DNA from: Xanthostigma xanthostigma
Taxonomy: Eukaryota; Arthropoda; Insecta; Raphidioptera; Raphidiidae
Direction: 5' to 3'
DNA length: 64,000 nucleotides
Assembly: GCA_963575645.1 (NCBI GenBank)
Contig: OY754475.1
Location: forward strand, 6,076,001-6,140,000
The notes below the pieces were generated by a model. That model did not search any database, was not told the DNA's origin, and saw only the letters and a program-made list of their open reading frames with translations. The position numbers and the translations under genes were made by a program. Shown piece by piece: positions 54,704 to 64,000 of the stretch. How positions within the stretch are numbered: the stretch's first letter is position 1; each line of letters begins with the position of its first letter.

Positions 54704-55516
54704 CTAGTGGACCCGGTAAGGCAGACGTTGTTCTGCCACAGACCTCGCTAGAAAAATATATTTGAATTAAAAAAAGTATTGAGAGGTGCTGGGAGGCTGA
54801 ACATTTGGGATTATACGTTTTTTTATGTGAGAAATCCAAAAAATATTAAAAAAAAAATTCAGTCGGATAATTGATAACAAATTTTCTGGATTTCGACAAC
54901 AGCGCTACTTACCGAGTACAATTATAGCTAAGGACCTCATAAGTATAAAAAAAATATAATCAAAATTGGTTAAGGCGTTTAGAAGGAGAATAGGGTTATT
55001 GACAAAATTTCAAAAAGTATTTAAAATTAAAGAATAAAGGTATATGTACCCGTAAAAAATATTTTTTCTCATAAATATGACAGATTTGACTCATTATTAG
55101 TTGTTTTTTATTTTGACTTTAAATTCTGCGCCAAAACGTCAATTGACCTTGACAGCCATATTTACTGATTGCCTACGTCACAGTAGGCAATCTGTAAACA
55201 CTAAGCAAGCGGGTACCAGAAAACATACAGGTATAACCAAAAAAGATAGGTATATGCACGTATTGTTCCTTGTCTATGAATGCATGATTAATGACGTCAA
55301 TTGGTGTTTGAAGTCACGTGACACATAGGTTAAAAATCGTGATTTTATTTATTTATTTTAATATATTTAACGCACTTATTTAATAAAAATAATAACTCTA
55401 AACGATATTTTAGACCATAAACTTTCATTATAACACAGTTTTATATTATTTAATTTAAATCACTGTCAATAACCCTATTATTACGAACGCACGCTTCAGT
55501 ATTTTATTTATAAAGA
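54704..55516 (-). mobile_element. Non-autonomous Helitron
   Basis: On the minus strand it starts TCTTTATAAATAAAATACTG (55516) and ends TTACCGGGTCCACTAG (54704) followed by T. The interior repeats the phrase AATAGGGTTATTGAC near both ends. No coding content. Confidence 0.7.
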
Positions 55517-55643
55517 TAAACAATTATTAAAAAAAAAACAGTGTTCTAAATATATTCACTCATCAAATTTGGAGACGGGGTCCGTTCAGTAATTGTTAAA
55601 ATTCAATAAGAATCGATCTTTGAACGACGTTCACAGCGCTTAC
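55517..55643 (-). other. Start of the putative intron downstream of the candidate first exon
   Basis: Begins on the minus strand with GTAAGCGC and runs into the Helitron at 55516. Confidence 0.35.
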
Positions 55644-55915
55644 CACGTTAGGCGTACGCAGTCTTCTGTTTTAAGGACGCGATCGTGTTCTGTCTTTGAC
55701 AAACTGCTGGAGTAAACACAATTTCTTTTCTCAATTATCGAGGCTCCTGTTTGTCCACATTTTTGTGAATAAGTTCTTTGCATCGGCCGTGTTATTTGTT
55801 TGCCATTCGTAGAGACGCCATTATTTGTTAAAGGTTGGATTTCCTTTCTGCCCTGCCACATTTTCTTTTCTTTCACTGTTTTGCGTCGCCGGCCGCAATT
55901 GTCAAAACCGTTCAT
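55644..55915 (-). CDS. Candidate first coding exon of an unidentified gene
   Basis: ATG at 55915 in CTGACATGAAC context opens MNGFDNCGRRRKTVKEKKMW, then GRKEIQPLTNNGVSTNG and RPMQRTYSQKCGQTG, ending KTEDCVRLT. It closes at a strong donor, AACGTG|GTAAGCGC (GT at 55642-55643), giving 90 codons plus two bases (phase 2). The composition is basic and soluble, unlike the lysine/phenylalanine/isoleucine-rich chance frames elsewhere in the window. The GC-rich segment upstream fits a promoter. No domain was recognised. Its downstream partner is unknown: the only solid exon on this strand (283-1972) starts in phase 0 and cannot be joined directly. A chance frame remains possible. Confidence 0.4.
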
Positions 55916-55957
55916 GTCAGATTTTTTGTTAAATTTTCATAAATGACGCCGCACACA

Positions 55958-55998
55958 CCTTATGTGATTTGGTTCTCGGTTAATTTGACCGAAAATGG
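55958..55998 (-). repeat. Repeat K copy at the 5' side of the candidate exon
   Basis: On the minus strand: GGTCAAATTAACCGAGAACC and AAATCACATAAGGTGTGTGC. The same segment lies at 56832-56875 (minus orientation reversed) and 57595-57650. It would fall in the 5' UTR of the exon at 55644-55915 if that gene is real. Confidence 0.7.
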
Positions 55999-56029
55999 TT
56001 TTATTAAAGTGAAACTTTTATTCTATCGC

Positions 56030-56200
56030 CCCGAATTTTTCTGGCCGTCTGTTGCACGTCGCAATACAGGCGGCCGCGGAGTAGGGGTAAAGTGAAAGGC
56101 GTTCGGAGTAGGCGCTCGGTAGAGCAGCCAAGGCCAATATGGCGGCGCCCATGGTTAGCATCAGCTGAACGTGTAGTATGTATAACACATAGTCAGTCTG
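56030..56200. promoter_or_regulatory. GC-rich segment with a YY1-type site
   Basis: Contains AATATGGCGGC at 56136-56146, matching the YY1/Pho consensus AANATGGCGGC, beside GGCGGCCGCGGAG and GGCGGCGCC. CpG density is well above the surroundings. Such sites are common at TATA-less promoters. Position and strand are compatible with driving the candidate exon at 55644-55915. Confidence 0.35.
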
Positions 56201-56478
56201 TCATGCGGGCAAGTGCTGTACAGTGTTTACATGTTTTTATTCGTGTATTCATGTCAATATTGTTGTTTATAATTAATCGTGATGGATAAGTGTCTACAAT
56301 CCAACGCCTACACTTCACTTGCGTCGTGGTTTCTTAAAACCACACAACTGTTTTCAATACAGGCCATCCCTAGTTTTATAGTTAGTTAGTTTATTAACTC
56401 TACAGAGACAATATAAATATTGTATGGATTTGTCAAATACAAAAAATCAAATTTAAAAAATACATCAATACATAGTTT

Positions 56479-56840
56479 AAAGGTCACTAAGAAAAAAAAG
56501 TGTCCATGGGCGCATAGCCTAAAAACCAATAGGTTTTTAGCTACAGATGTGTTTAGCAAGATTTTAGATATAGGGATTATCCCTTGAATTCACAATCTTA
56601 AAAAAATCCTAAGCCATAGAAATATGTTTTCGAGTACGCTGGTTCCGAATATGACTTTATTATTTTATACAGGATGACACATTCCAACTAAATCCAACAT
56701 TACCTACTTTTCAACTATTTTTCTATTTCTAAAAAAAAGCACCAAAGTTGAACATGGAACATGTCTGTGAATCTAAAATCTGTAGCTAAAAATCGAGTGG
56801 TTTTTAGGCTATGCGTCCGTTGCTACTTTTTCTTATTAAC
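56479..56840. mobile_element. Inverted-repeat MITE, family L
   Basis: Left GGTCACTAAGAAAAAAAAGT with CGCATAGCCTAAAAACCA and TTTTTAGCTACAGATGTG is mirrored by CTGTAGCTAAAAATCGAGTG and GGTTTTTAGGCTATGCGTCC at the right. A second, interrupted copy is at 58209-58250 plus 58789-58835. Confidence 0.8.
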
Positions 56841-56949
56841 CGAGAACCAAATACCATAAGGTTTGTGCGGGATCCTTTTATCAACAATTTTATTAGAACA
56901 GAACAAAAAAATAGTTAATTACCTTCATCGCGGTTAAAAAAGTTTCACT
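56841..56949. other. Repeat K, inverted copy, and flank
   Basis: ATTAACCGAGAACCAAAT with CCATAAGGTTTGTGCGGGA at 56837-56872 is inverted relative to 55958-55998. Together they bracket the GC-rich segment and MITE L. Confidence 0.6.
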
Positions 56950-57160
56950 CCTCAATAAATGAAATTATCGACCAATTTTTCAGACAATATATTAACAAAA
57001 TATATAATTAATACATTAACGTTTCGATCCGGATTTGGACCTTCTTCAGAACAGATCTAAAAAATATAAAAAATAATTAATATTTAATTTCTAATTCGCT
57101 TTTTAAAAAATTCCTTCAATATTATTAATTGGTCGATAATTTCATTTATTGAAGAGTTCT
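56950..57160 (-). mobile_element. Hammerhead-motif unit with short inverted ends
   Basis: CTTCAATAAATGAAATTATC-type sequence occurs at both ends in inverted orientation (56952-56980 and 57128-57157). On the minus strand the core reads CTGAAGA-A-GGTCC-AAATCC-GGATC-GAAAC, one stem pair changed from the 21826 copy (G·T or mismatch). Confidence 0.75.
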
Positions 57161-57656
57161 AATCAGACGTTAATCTAAGATTTGAAGTTTCACTCTTGTT
57201 GAAAAATTGAAATTCGACATAATCGCTTTTGCATTTCGGTCACAGATATATATAGTTTCTCTTGTTTCAGCTCGACAAAACTTAACAGTAGAATTGTCAT
57301 TGTAGATGACTCGAAGCCCTTTTGTCCCATAAAATAACGGATATAGAAAAGAGATAATACTAATGTATCAAATTGGTTCTTCTGCGGAACTTGTGTCTTG
57401 TATTTTTTTATTATTTCTGTCTGTTTGAACACTAGTGTACACAACGAAACATTTTTAGTTTGTCCTTCTCGGCGGCCGTCCTGAATCTGTCGAGGATGTA
57501 ATTCTATATCCGTTATCGGTTGATATAACGTTTTTAATAGGTTTTTGAATCGAATAATTCTTACAATAGAATAATTAGGTACTTACAAAGGACCCCGCAC
57601 AAGCATTATGGGATTTGGTTCTCGGTTAAATTGATCGAAAATGGTTTTATTTTTAA
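57161..57656. other. Unassigned, with repeat K copy 3
   Basis: GGACCCCGCACAAGCATTAT and GGGATTTGGTTCTCGGTTAA at 57589-57630. The rest, including the minus frame 57190-57444, has no recognisable similarity. Confidence 0.45.
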
Positions 57657-57935
57657 CTGACTTCAAAAAAGGAGGAGGTTCTATGTTCGACTGTATATAT
57701 TTTTTTCTTTTGTTTTTATGTGTGTTCACCGATTTCTCCGTCAATTATGGACCGATTTTCAAGTTTTTTTTTATTCGAAAGAGTGCACTTCCGACGTGGT
57801 CCCATCGGAACCAAGTCAGGATCTGATGGTGGAATCCGGGGAAATCGAGGGAAACTCTCAAATTTCAAAGGCACGCATAATGTTTTTTTATGTATGTTCA
57901 CCGATTTCTCCGTCAAATATCTAACACTAAAAAGA
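57657..57935 (+). repeat. CTGACTTCAAAAAAGGAGGAGG repeat with direct internal repeats
   Basis: ACTGACTTCAAAAAAGGAGG opens a familiar insect interspersed repeat. TATGTGTGTTCACCGATTTC and TCCGTCAA occur at 57716-57743 and again at 57888-57915. It is directly followed by the foldback. Confidence 0.6.
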
Positions 57936-57940
57936 GAAAA

Positions 57941-58200
57941 ATATAATATTTTTAACAAAAAAATAGAACCGACTTTCAAAATATGCACTAAAAAGTAAAA
58001 AATAATTGCGTATTGAAATGTTTTGGAGTCGGTGTCACATCGGAATTCTTAAGTAGCAATTTAAATCTTACGTGTCTCTAGTTCTCGGAATAGATTTCAT
58101 TTTGGCTGACACCGACTCCAAAACATTTCAATACGCAATTATTTTTTACTTTTTAGTGCATATTTTGAAGTCGGTTCAATTTTTTTGTTAAAAATATTTT
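57941..58200. repeat. 260-bp foldback, arms about 95 bp
   Basis: AATATTTTTAACAAAAAAAT and AGAACCGACTTTCAAAATAT through TTTTGGAGTCGGTGTCA are mirrored from TGACACCGACTCCAAAACAT to the right end. The loop is about 65 bp. Confidence 0.87.
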
Positions 58201-58208
58201 TTTTATAG

Positions 58209-58835
58209 TTTAAAGGTCACTAAGAAAAAGTGTCCATGTCTAAAAACCAATAGATTTTTGGACATGCATGAACTGCGCACTTTCTTAATTTTTTAATGAG
58301 GGTTCGTTTTAATACCTGTGCCTAATAAATGAATTCCGCACTAGTCCAAAAATAATTATTAATCCCTTTTCTTAATTGATTTATCTTCGCATTGTCAGGT
58401 AGATGTGCATTTGCTTTTGATGAAAATGTTCATTTTTCAATTGTTCTTCATATTTGTTTCGTGGAGGTGCTTGTAGTGAAGTCTTGCTAAAGTTACTCTA
58501 GCGTCTGATATTATTATGAATCCCGTTTTTGAATATAGTGAAAGAGGAAACAAAGTTTTGGTTTCCTTTTCGAAGGTTTTAAAAAATGGCGAGTCGTTAT
58601 GGCGCTGTGTTTTTAAAACTTGCAGAGCTGTTAAGTTTTATTTTTCTTTCCTTTGATCATACATAATTATTATTATAATTGCCTGGTGCACAGTTCGTGT
58701 ACTGTGAATTTTTATGGTCTTTTGTACAGTGCGCAGTTCGTGTAATAAAGATTAGGAGCCAGGTATACAGTGCGCAGTTCGAGGCCGTCGAGATTTTTAG
58801 CTACAGATATGTTTTGCGAGATTTTAGATACAGGG
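58209..58835. mobile_element. MITE family L, second copy, interrupted
   Basis: TTAAAGGTCACTAAGAAAAA (58209) and TTTTTAGCTACAGATATGTT (58793) are adjacent in the family but are separated here by about 540 bp of unassigned sequence containing repeated GTGCGCAGTTCG motifs (58735-58785). Confidence 0.6.
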
Positions 58836-59182
58836 ATATCCTAGTTTAACGAAATCGTGTGAAAAAATGTATATTTCGTGATGAATTTTCAAACGGTACG
58901 GGTCTGGCTAAGAAAAATCATTACAAAGTTGTGTTGTATATTTGCATAATTTATCAAAAATATGGAAATGCCAAGGATTTGACTAAATGTAGGTGAGAGT
59001 TAACGCACACCGCAACGAACAACTTTTACATAAATTTTAAATGTAACGCAGCCAAACTTTATGCACGTACTTTTATAACAAAACATACAGTACCGGCACA
59101 ATTTATTGTTGTATAATTAGTATACAGCATGTACCGAAAATATTGGTTGATTTGCCGTTACCCGCGGCATAACACGCAGCAA
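58836..59182. other. No feature recognised
   Basis: AT-rich unassigned sequence. Confidence 0.4.
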
Positions 59183-59190
59183 TTTAAAGC

Positions 59191-59481
59191 ATGGGTGTCA
59201 GACTGATTTTTCTAAAGGGCCATTTATAAGATTTAGGGTGTGTTAGCGGGCCAGACTCTAAATTAAAAACTAGAATTTTTATTTAGTTTAAATCAATTTT
59301 CATATAAATGTAATAAAAAGGGTAAATAAATGATCTTGAGCTTAAGATTCCAGACACCTGAGGTCTCTTGTTTTTCGTAAGCTCATTGATGTCAGGTGTA
59401 TAATAGATTCTGGTCGCGGGCCGTATTAAGATGGCTTGAAGGTACGGATGCGGCCCGCGGGCCATATCTTTGACATCACTG
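59191..59481. mobile_element. hAT MITE with 8-bp target duplication
   Basis: CATGGGTGTCAGACTG at the left and TTTGACATCACTG at the right are degenerate inverted ends with GGGCC/GGCCCGCGGGCC sub-terminal blocks. ATTTAAAG (59183-59190) and ATTTAAAC (59482-59489) match at 7 of 8. Confidence 0.88.
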
Positions 59482-59489
59482 ATTTAAAC

Positions 59490-60164
59490 TTTATTGTGTA
59501 TGTCAACCGCGATATTTTTTGAGTTGAGGACTCTTCTATACAAGTACCAAATTTGATTGAAATTAGATTTAGGGATTTAAGAATTATGGCGGAAAATCAT
59601 TTGAAAACGATCAGTTATGACTTTGTGTTCCTGAACACATCTCTAAAATTATTTTTTTTTTTTAATTACTTTAAATTCTTGCTTCTGACGTTGGAAATTT
59701 TTTTTGTGATAGCCACAGCTGTATTCACTTAAATTATGCGCTGAAAATGTGTTATAACTTTCAACAATTCACATAGTGGCGTTCGAAACCAGTTAATTCA
59801 GCACCTCTTCCACTTGAAAAACTACTGAAAAATATAAACAATTTCTGCGCTTTAAACATCTTTCGAACTCTAATTGTAATGTGTCAAAGAATATCTGTCA
59901 TTTTGTTTAAAACATTAAACTTTAATAAACAATTTAAGACGTCTCAAACCGTCGTTAATTCGTTGCAGCGTTCACTGTAGATTTTCCGCTAGTGTGTTTA
60001 CATGAACCGGGATATAAAAACCTATTTGAACTTTTTAAGTGCATAGTTAAAAACTTTCTACATTTTGTCATACGTTACAAAGCAGTCGTTAGCACATACT
60101 CCTTTCTGCTTTATGCTCAATTTTTCCATGTCATTTATTAGAACATAATGTATTTTTTTTACTG
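59490..60164. other. No feature recognised
   Basis: AT-rich unassigned sequence with a poly-T tract near 59652. Confidence 0.4.
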
Positions 60165-60295
60165 TATATACCCGTCCTCCCACCATACATACCCGTATTG
60201 CCGCCATATGTACATTATACCCGTACTCACACCATATATACCCGTACTTACGCCATATACATACCGGTACTCACACCATATGCATGTCTGCACTG
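60165..60295. repeat. Minisatellite, unit about 22-24 bp
   Basis: Variants of ATACCCGTACTCACACCATA repeat about six times with internal drift (CCACCATACATACCCG, CGCCATATACATACCGG). The frames on both strands here are repeat products. Confidence 0.85.
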
Positions 60296-60336
60296 ACGCT
60301 ATACTAAGGGTGAATAATGCAAAATATATTGGTACA

Positions 60337-60410
60337 CTAGCTTTTACCCGCGACTTCCCTCGTGATACTGCACTCTTTTTCTTTTTTACTTGTTTCCGGT
60401 AACTGCTAAG
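60337..60410 (-). mobile_element. Helitron 3' terminus, rest unclear
   Basis: On the minus strand it ends GAAGTCGCGGGTAAAAGCTAG followed by T, a textbook Helitron 3' end like that at 12787. The 5' end was not identified. Confidence 0.6.
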
Positions 60411-60645
60411 TTTTCTTATAGTTGAAACGTGACGTGTCTCGTTTCTTAGGAAATATGATAAAAACTTCTGTAGTGGAAGTTCGATCAAATTTGATTCAGT
60501 AATTTTTTACTTAATCCGTAGGCGAAAAACAAATGAATTGACAAACAGACCGAAATTACTGAAAGTAATAGTTCGGATTAGATATCCTGTAAATTCTACG
60601 TTTGTCGAAAATTCGGTAAAAATTAAAAAAATCAACTGTTTTTAC

Positions 60646-60769
60646 ATTGAAGTAGATTTAATTTGTTTGAAGTACAATTGAAAAATAAGCTTTCCCAAAG
60701 TATCGCTTGTGGCTCTGGTAAAGCTTATTTTCCAATTGTTCCTCAACCAAATTAAATATCCTTCAATAC
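60646..60769. repeat. 124-bp inverted repeat
   Basis: ATTGAAGTAGATTTAATTTG and TTCAATTGAAAAATAAGC-type sequence pair with GCTTATTTTCCAATTG and CAAATTAAATATCCTTCAAT, about 85 percent by eye. Confidence 0.75.
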
Positions 60770-61858
60770 ATGTTTTGGAACAAAACTACGACTAACAACC
60801 GTTTTTACATATAATTTCTTATTGTAATTACTGTAATTATATATCTCTTCATAAATTAAAAGTTTTTAGTGAGATTCTATCACGTTTTTCAAAGATTTTT
60901 TTTTTGTAAAATTAAAATATCATATTCTCTAATTATTTGCAAAAAAAGCACTGCTTTCATGTCCACGTAAAACTTTAAAAGTATTTTTTTTTTAAGTGAA
61001 AACTTCTTTAGCGGCGTTGTACACTTTTTTTGTAATGGGTAAAAAATGTTAAACTCGCGTCAGGTCAGTAAGAACTGGATGAGCGAGAAAACTCTCTCTT
61101 TTATTTATACAACGTTAGACATCTAGCGTTGAAATATCGTACATAAAAATGCAATCTATGATACAAACCATTTTATTTACAAGTGTTGCCAATAAATAAA
61201 CAATGCTTCTAAATGCAAAAAAATAAGATGTTAATTATCAAGTTTTCACTTCTGCCGGCACTCCCGGAGTGCAACCCGTATTTTTTTTTAATAAATTTTG
61301 TAGTCAAGAATATTCGAACCGATCGACGAAAGCGGCGTCCTGCTTACGTTAATGTTTGCATAATAAATTGGTCAGCCCTGTAAGCACGTTACAGTTGTTA
61401 TGCTAATACAGTGTGACGTCATCAAGTTAACACGATATAATAATACTGTGGGCCCAGGTGCCTTTATCAATATTAGGCAGCTTTGGGGAGAGCTTTCTCT
61501 CTACGCTCGAGCTAACAGGTGCGTAATGTCTCGACGGAACTTTAAACCAACGTTGCACCTGTAAAATTTACCTGAATGTATAAATATATACCTAGACAGT
61601 TCAACTTACAATATTAACCTGAAAGTACTTCAATACGGTATAAATTTATTTTAAAAAAAACGCTCGTCAAAAACTAAAGAGTTTTCGAACTAAACTTTGT
61701 AGTGATGTAGATTTGTTTGACATTTTCTGTGACGTTAAAGGAGAAATAAACCAACGGCGGGGAAATACAAGATCAATGAAACGGATTCATAACTCTAAAG
61801 TAGTATCATTTCCCCCGTGAGCTTATGTTACAGACATATTATAGACCGACGGACCGAA
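60770..61858. other. No feature recognised
   Basis: AT-rich with poly-T tracts. No coding sequence or repeat relationship was found. Confidence 0.4.
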
Positions 61859-61861
61859 AGT

Positions 61862-62100
61862 GTCTCATTTTTACTCGACTGCGGCGAAGCCAAAAAGAAA
61901 GGTTATGAGTTTAGCAGTCTATGTATGTTTGTTTGTACGGATGTTCCACCGTAGCGCCTAAACTATATTCATCCGATTTTGATAAGTAAGGTGTCAATCG
62001 ATTCGTTATTATGGCCCGGGTAACATAGGGTACATTTATTTTTTATTTTTGTCCCAGGGGTGAGCAAATTGAAAACAAATAAAAAATAAATTCAAAAACT
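61862..62100 (+). repeat. Dispersed repeat E, longest copy
   Basis: TTTTTACTCGACTGCGGCGA with AGGTTATGAGTTTAGCAGTC and GTATGTTTGTTTGTACGG, then CCGTAGCGCCTAAACTATAT and TCATCCGATTTTGATAAG. Shorter copies are at 27583, 38392 and 50503. MITE I follows directly. Confidence 0.6.
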
Positions 62101-62105
62101 AAAAA

Positions 62106-62313
62106 AAGTACGAAACAAGAAAATATTTTCATCTAGGAGAACCGTGGTCGTATGCCATATATATGAGGCCCCTCTAGATGTATAGCGTGATGCACTTTGC
62201 CCTAGAGCTTATGATCGCTTACTACTGTCAAAATGTAATGTTTTGTTAGGGTAGGTGGCATATGACAACGGCTATCCTCAAACGAGGATATGTTCTTGTT
62301 TCATACTTTTCAG
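62106..62313. mobile_element. MITE family I, copy 2, inverted
   Basis: Same ends as 38730-38925 in reverse orientation. In both copies the element sits next to repeat E (AAAAACTAAAAxxCGACxAC at its edge), so it may have spread as a passenger of E. Confidence 0.85.
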
Positions 62314-62679
62314 TGGTCGCCTTTTAGTTTTTAAACTTATTTTTTTTACCGTGAAAAGATTACATTTGAAGAAATCAATCAATTTTGTTTTTGTTTTGTT
62401 TTAATGCTTGGATTAACAGACTTCAGTAAACTTGAATTAGCAAGTAATTATTTGAAGTTTGTTCACACTTAAACAAGTTCCCAAAAGGTCGTATCGACCC
62501 AATCTAATTAATAATTAATTTTATATAAACTTTGCTATCGGCTCTGGAACAAAGTTTCGTCTAGAATCTGACACATTTTGTTTTCCGTGGCGCCAGAGGC
62601 GAATTCTTGTAAATGGGATATAAAAAAAGTATATAATTTTTCATTTTACAAGTTTTTTTATTTACTTTATAACAATTAG

Positions 62680-62872
62680 TATTATTTTATTCAACGTAAG
62701 TTTGTAACATGAATATTATTTAATTCAACACATTTATTAATTCAATTTTTTTAACATGAACACTACTTCCTAGTTCATACGCTCCGCTGCCATCTTGTCT
62801 CTGTTTCTTCACATGACCGCCAGGGTACACCAGTGGCGGCGTGGATTTTTAAGACGCGGTGTTACAACTTCA
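62680..62872 (+). repeat. Dispersed repeat B, copy 2
   Basis: Collinear with 18836-19070, with fewer 52-bp units and a small insertion (GGGTACACCA) near 62823. Confidence 0.8.
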
Positions 62873-63420
62873 CTTATCTTGTAATCCAAATTTTGAGCCG
62901 CTTTCTAATATCTGATCAACTTCTAATTGAATGTGGTTAGGGAAAGTGATTGAAGAAAATTATAATTTCAATGTTTTTAGTCTGGTTCCGTTCTTGAAAC
63001 GGTTCAATTTTATGATGTAAATGCACTTTTTTCTGACTTTGAAAGTATTTAACGCTACGAATTTATACGTTGTAGCGTATATTTGCATTTGTTTTCTTTG
63101 AAATTAATTAATTAAAAATATATTGTTTTTGTTAAATGTATTTCGATGAGCACAATATTTCATTAATTTGTGTTATAATATATTCAGAATATATCAGTAA
63201 GAAAAGTATTCTTTAACATGTAAAAATCACAACGATCGAGTCTTTTTTTGTATATTTTTTTTAAAATCAAGAACAATTCGTTGATCAATTATTCATTAAT
63301 TCGTATGTATGAAGATTTAATTGTATTTTTATTAAAATTGAGTACCTACATATTGAATTTAAATTTTATGATAAGCGAAAAGTTACTTTGAATAACTGAA
63401 CAAAGCAAAACAGTTTTAAA
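62873..63420. other. No feature recognised
   Basis: AT-rich unassigned sequence. Confidence 0.4.
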
Positions 63421-63710
63421 ATTTTATTTCTTGTGAATTATAACGAGTGCCGAACTAACACATTACCAGCTGTACCCGGGGACGCGTTGCAGTGGCTCAG
63501 TCTGGTTTTTCGTGGTCTCTCGCCGCACGAGTTACCTCTCGCGAATGACTTGAGCGGCGCATACCGCGAGCCAGAATGGTGTCGGTTTTTCGGCACACCT
63601 CGAAAAACATACGTGTACGTTCGCGCTCAATTTGAGCGGGCGTTTGCGTCGTTCTTCTAGAAAGAGTTTTTTTTATTTTATCGAACCGACTCTTCAAACA
63701 TTTTCACCGT
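63421..63710. other. GC-rich segment with short open frames, unassigned
   Basis: A 75-codon plus-strand frame (63433-63660) and a 66-codon minus-strand frame (63497-63697) overlap in a CpG-rich stretch. Neither matches a known family and no splice signal decides between them. Could be a promoter-proximal region or part of a repeat continuing past the window. Confidence 0.25.
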
Positions 63711-63973
63711 GAATGGATGGAGCGACTTGAGCACGCACGCATGCGCGACGATCAAAATTTGCGACGAATGCAGAGAGCGCGAACGCATGTGCGTAGCTTC
63801 TCACCGAATTCGTGTGTCGATTTGTACTAGACGTAAGACAGTTTTACCTCGAATGGATGGAGCGACTTGAGCACGCACGCATGCGCGACGATCAAAATTT
63901 GCGACCAATGCAGAGAGCGCGAACGCATGTTCGTAACTTCTCACCGCGTTCGTGTGCTGGTCTGTACGTATCT
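63711..63973. repeat. GC-rich tandem duplication, 140-bp period
   Basis: GAATGGATGGAGCGACTTGA, GCACGCACGCATGCGCGACG and AGAGAGCGCGAACGCATG occur at 63711 and again at 63851, differing at only a few positions. The second copy ends at TATATAAATA near 63976, a TATA-like sequence at the window edge. Confidence 0.88.
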
Positions 63974-64000
63974 TTATATAAATATTTATAATGCCGATAA

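Noticed and set aside
283-55915. Joining the 55.6 kb exon directly to the 0.3-2.0 kb exon as one gene
   Set aside because: The intron phases disagree (2 and 0) and no linking exon was identified.
60148-60488. Opposed frames of 84 and 109 codons
   Set aside because: Both are translations of the CCGTACTCACACCATA minisatellite and its flank.

Overview
This is a window of a large, AT-rich, repeat-saturated animal genome, almost certainly an insect. The evidence is Helitrons whose termini resemble those best known from Lepidoptera, a tRNA-headed SINE with an ATT tail, hAT, pogo/Tigger and PIF/Harbinger-type miniature elements, and spliced protein-coding exons. No rRNA, CRISPR, operon or bacterial feature is present. 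No LTR retroelement, Polinton or integrated virus was recognised.

Host coding content is sparse. The best gene is on the minus strand at 283-1972: one large exon, opened exactly by a splice acceptor and closed by a splice donor. It encodes a Ser/Asn-rich, tandemly repeated, probably disordered protein with two YxN (Grb2-type) tyrosine motifs and a PPPLPAKL SH3-ligand motif. A second minus-strand candidate at 55644-55915 looks like a first coding exon: ATG, 90 codons, then a GTAAGC donor, next to a GC-rich stretch containing a YY1-type AATATGGCGGC site. A third and weaker candidate is a short ATGGCGGAG exon at 20571-20617 (minus). The intron phases of the 55.6 kb exon (2) and the 0.3-2.0 kb exon (0) do not match. 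They either belong to different genes or are separated by exons not recognised here.

The remainder reads as intronic or intergenic DNA built from nested transposons. 0-3.2 kb: the large exon and its flanks. 3.2-6 kb: palindromes, a composite foldback and a pogo fragment. 6-14.6 kb: three copies of a complex inverted-repeat MITE (one inside a Helitron), a SINE, hAT-type elements, a LINE tail and foldbacks. 14.5-24.4 kb: foldbacks carrying a hammerhead-like CTGANGA-stem-GAAAC motif, Helitrons carrying a decayed tRNA-Lys sequence, and a hAT element with a perfect 8-bp target duplication. 26.8-37.5 kb: more MITEs and nested foldbacks of about 1 kb each. 38.7-48.4 kb: hAT elements, a LINE reverse-transcriptase tail, a truncated SINE with a 14-bp target duplication, and a hAT transposase fragment. 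48.8-55.5 kb: a 51-bp minisatellite, a Helitron with a helicase remnant and another Helitron. 55.6-64 kb: the first-exon candidate, inverted-repeat elements and a GC-rich 140-bp tandem duplication at the edge.

The most notable patterns are a recurrent ribozyme-like core in small mobile units, with one exact insertion visible by comparing two Helitron copies; a tRNA-like sequence amplified inside Helitrons; and repeated conversion of the ribozyme-like family into head-to-head foldbacks.
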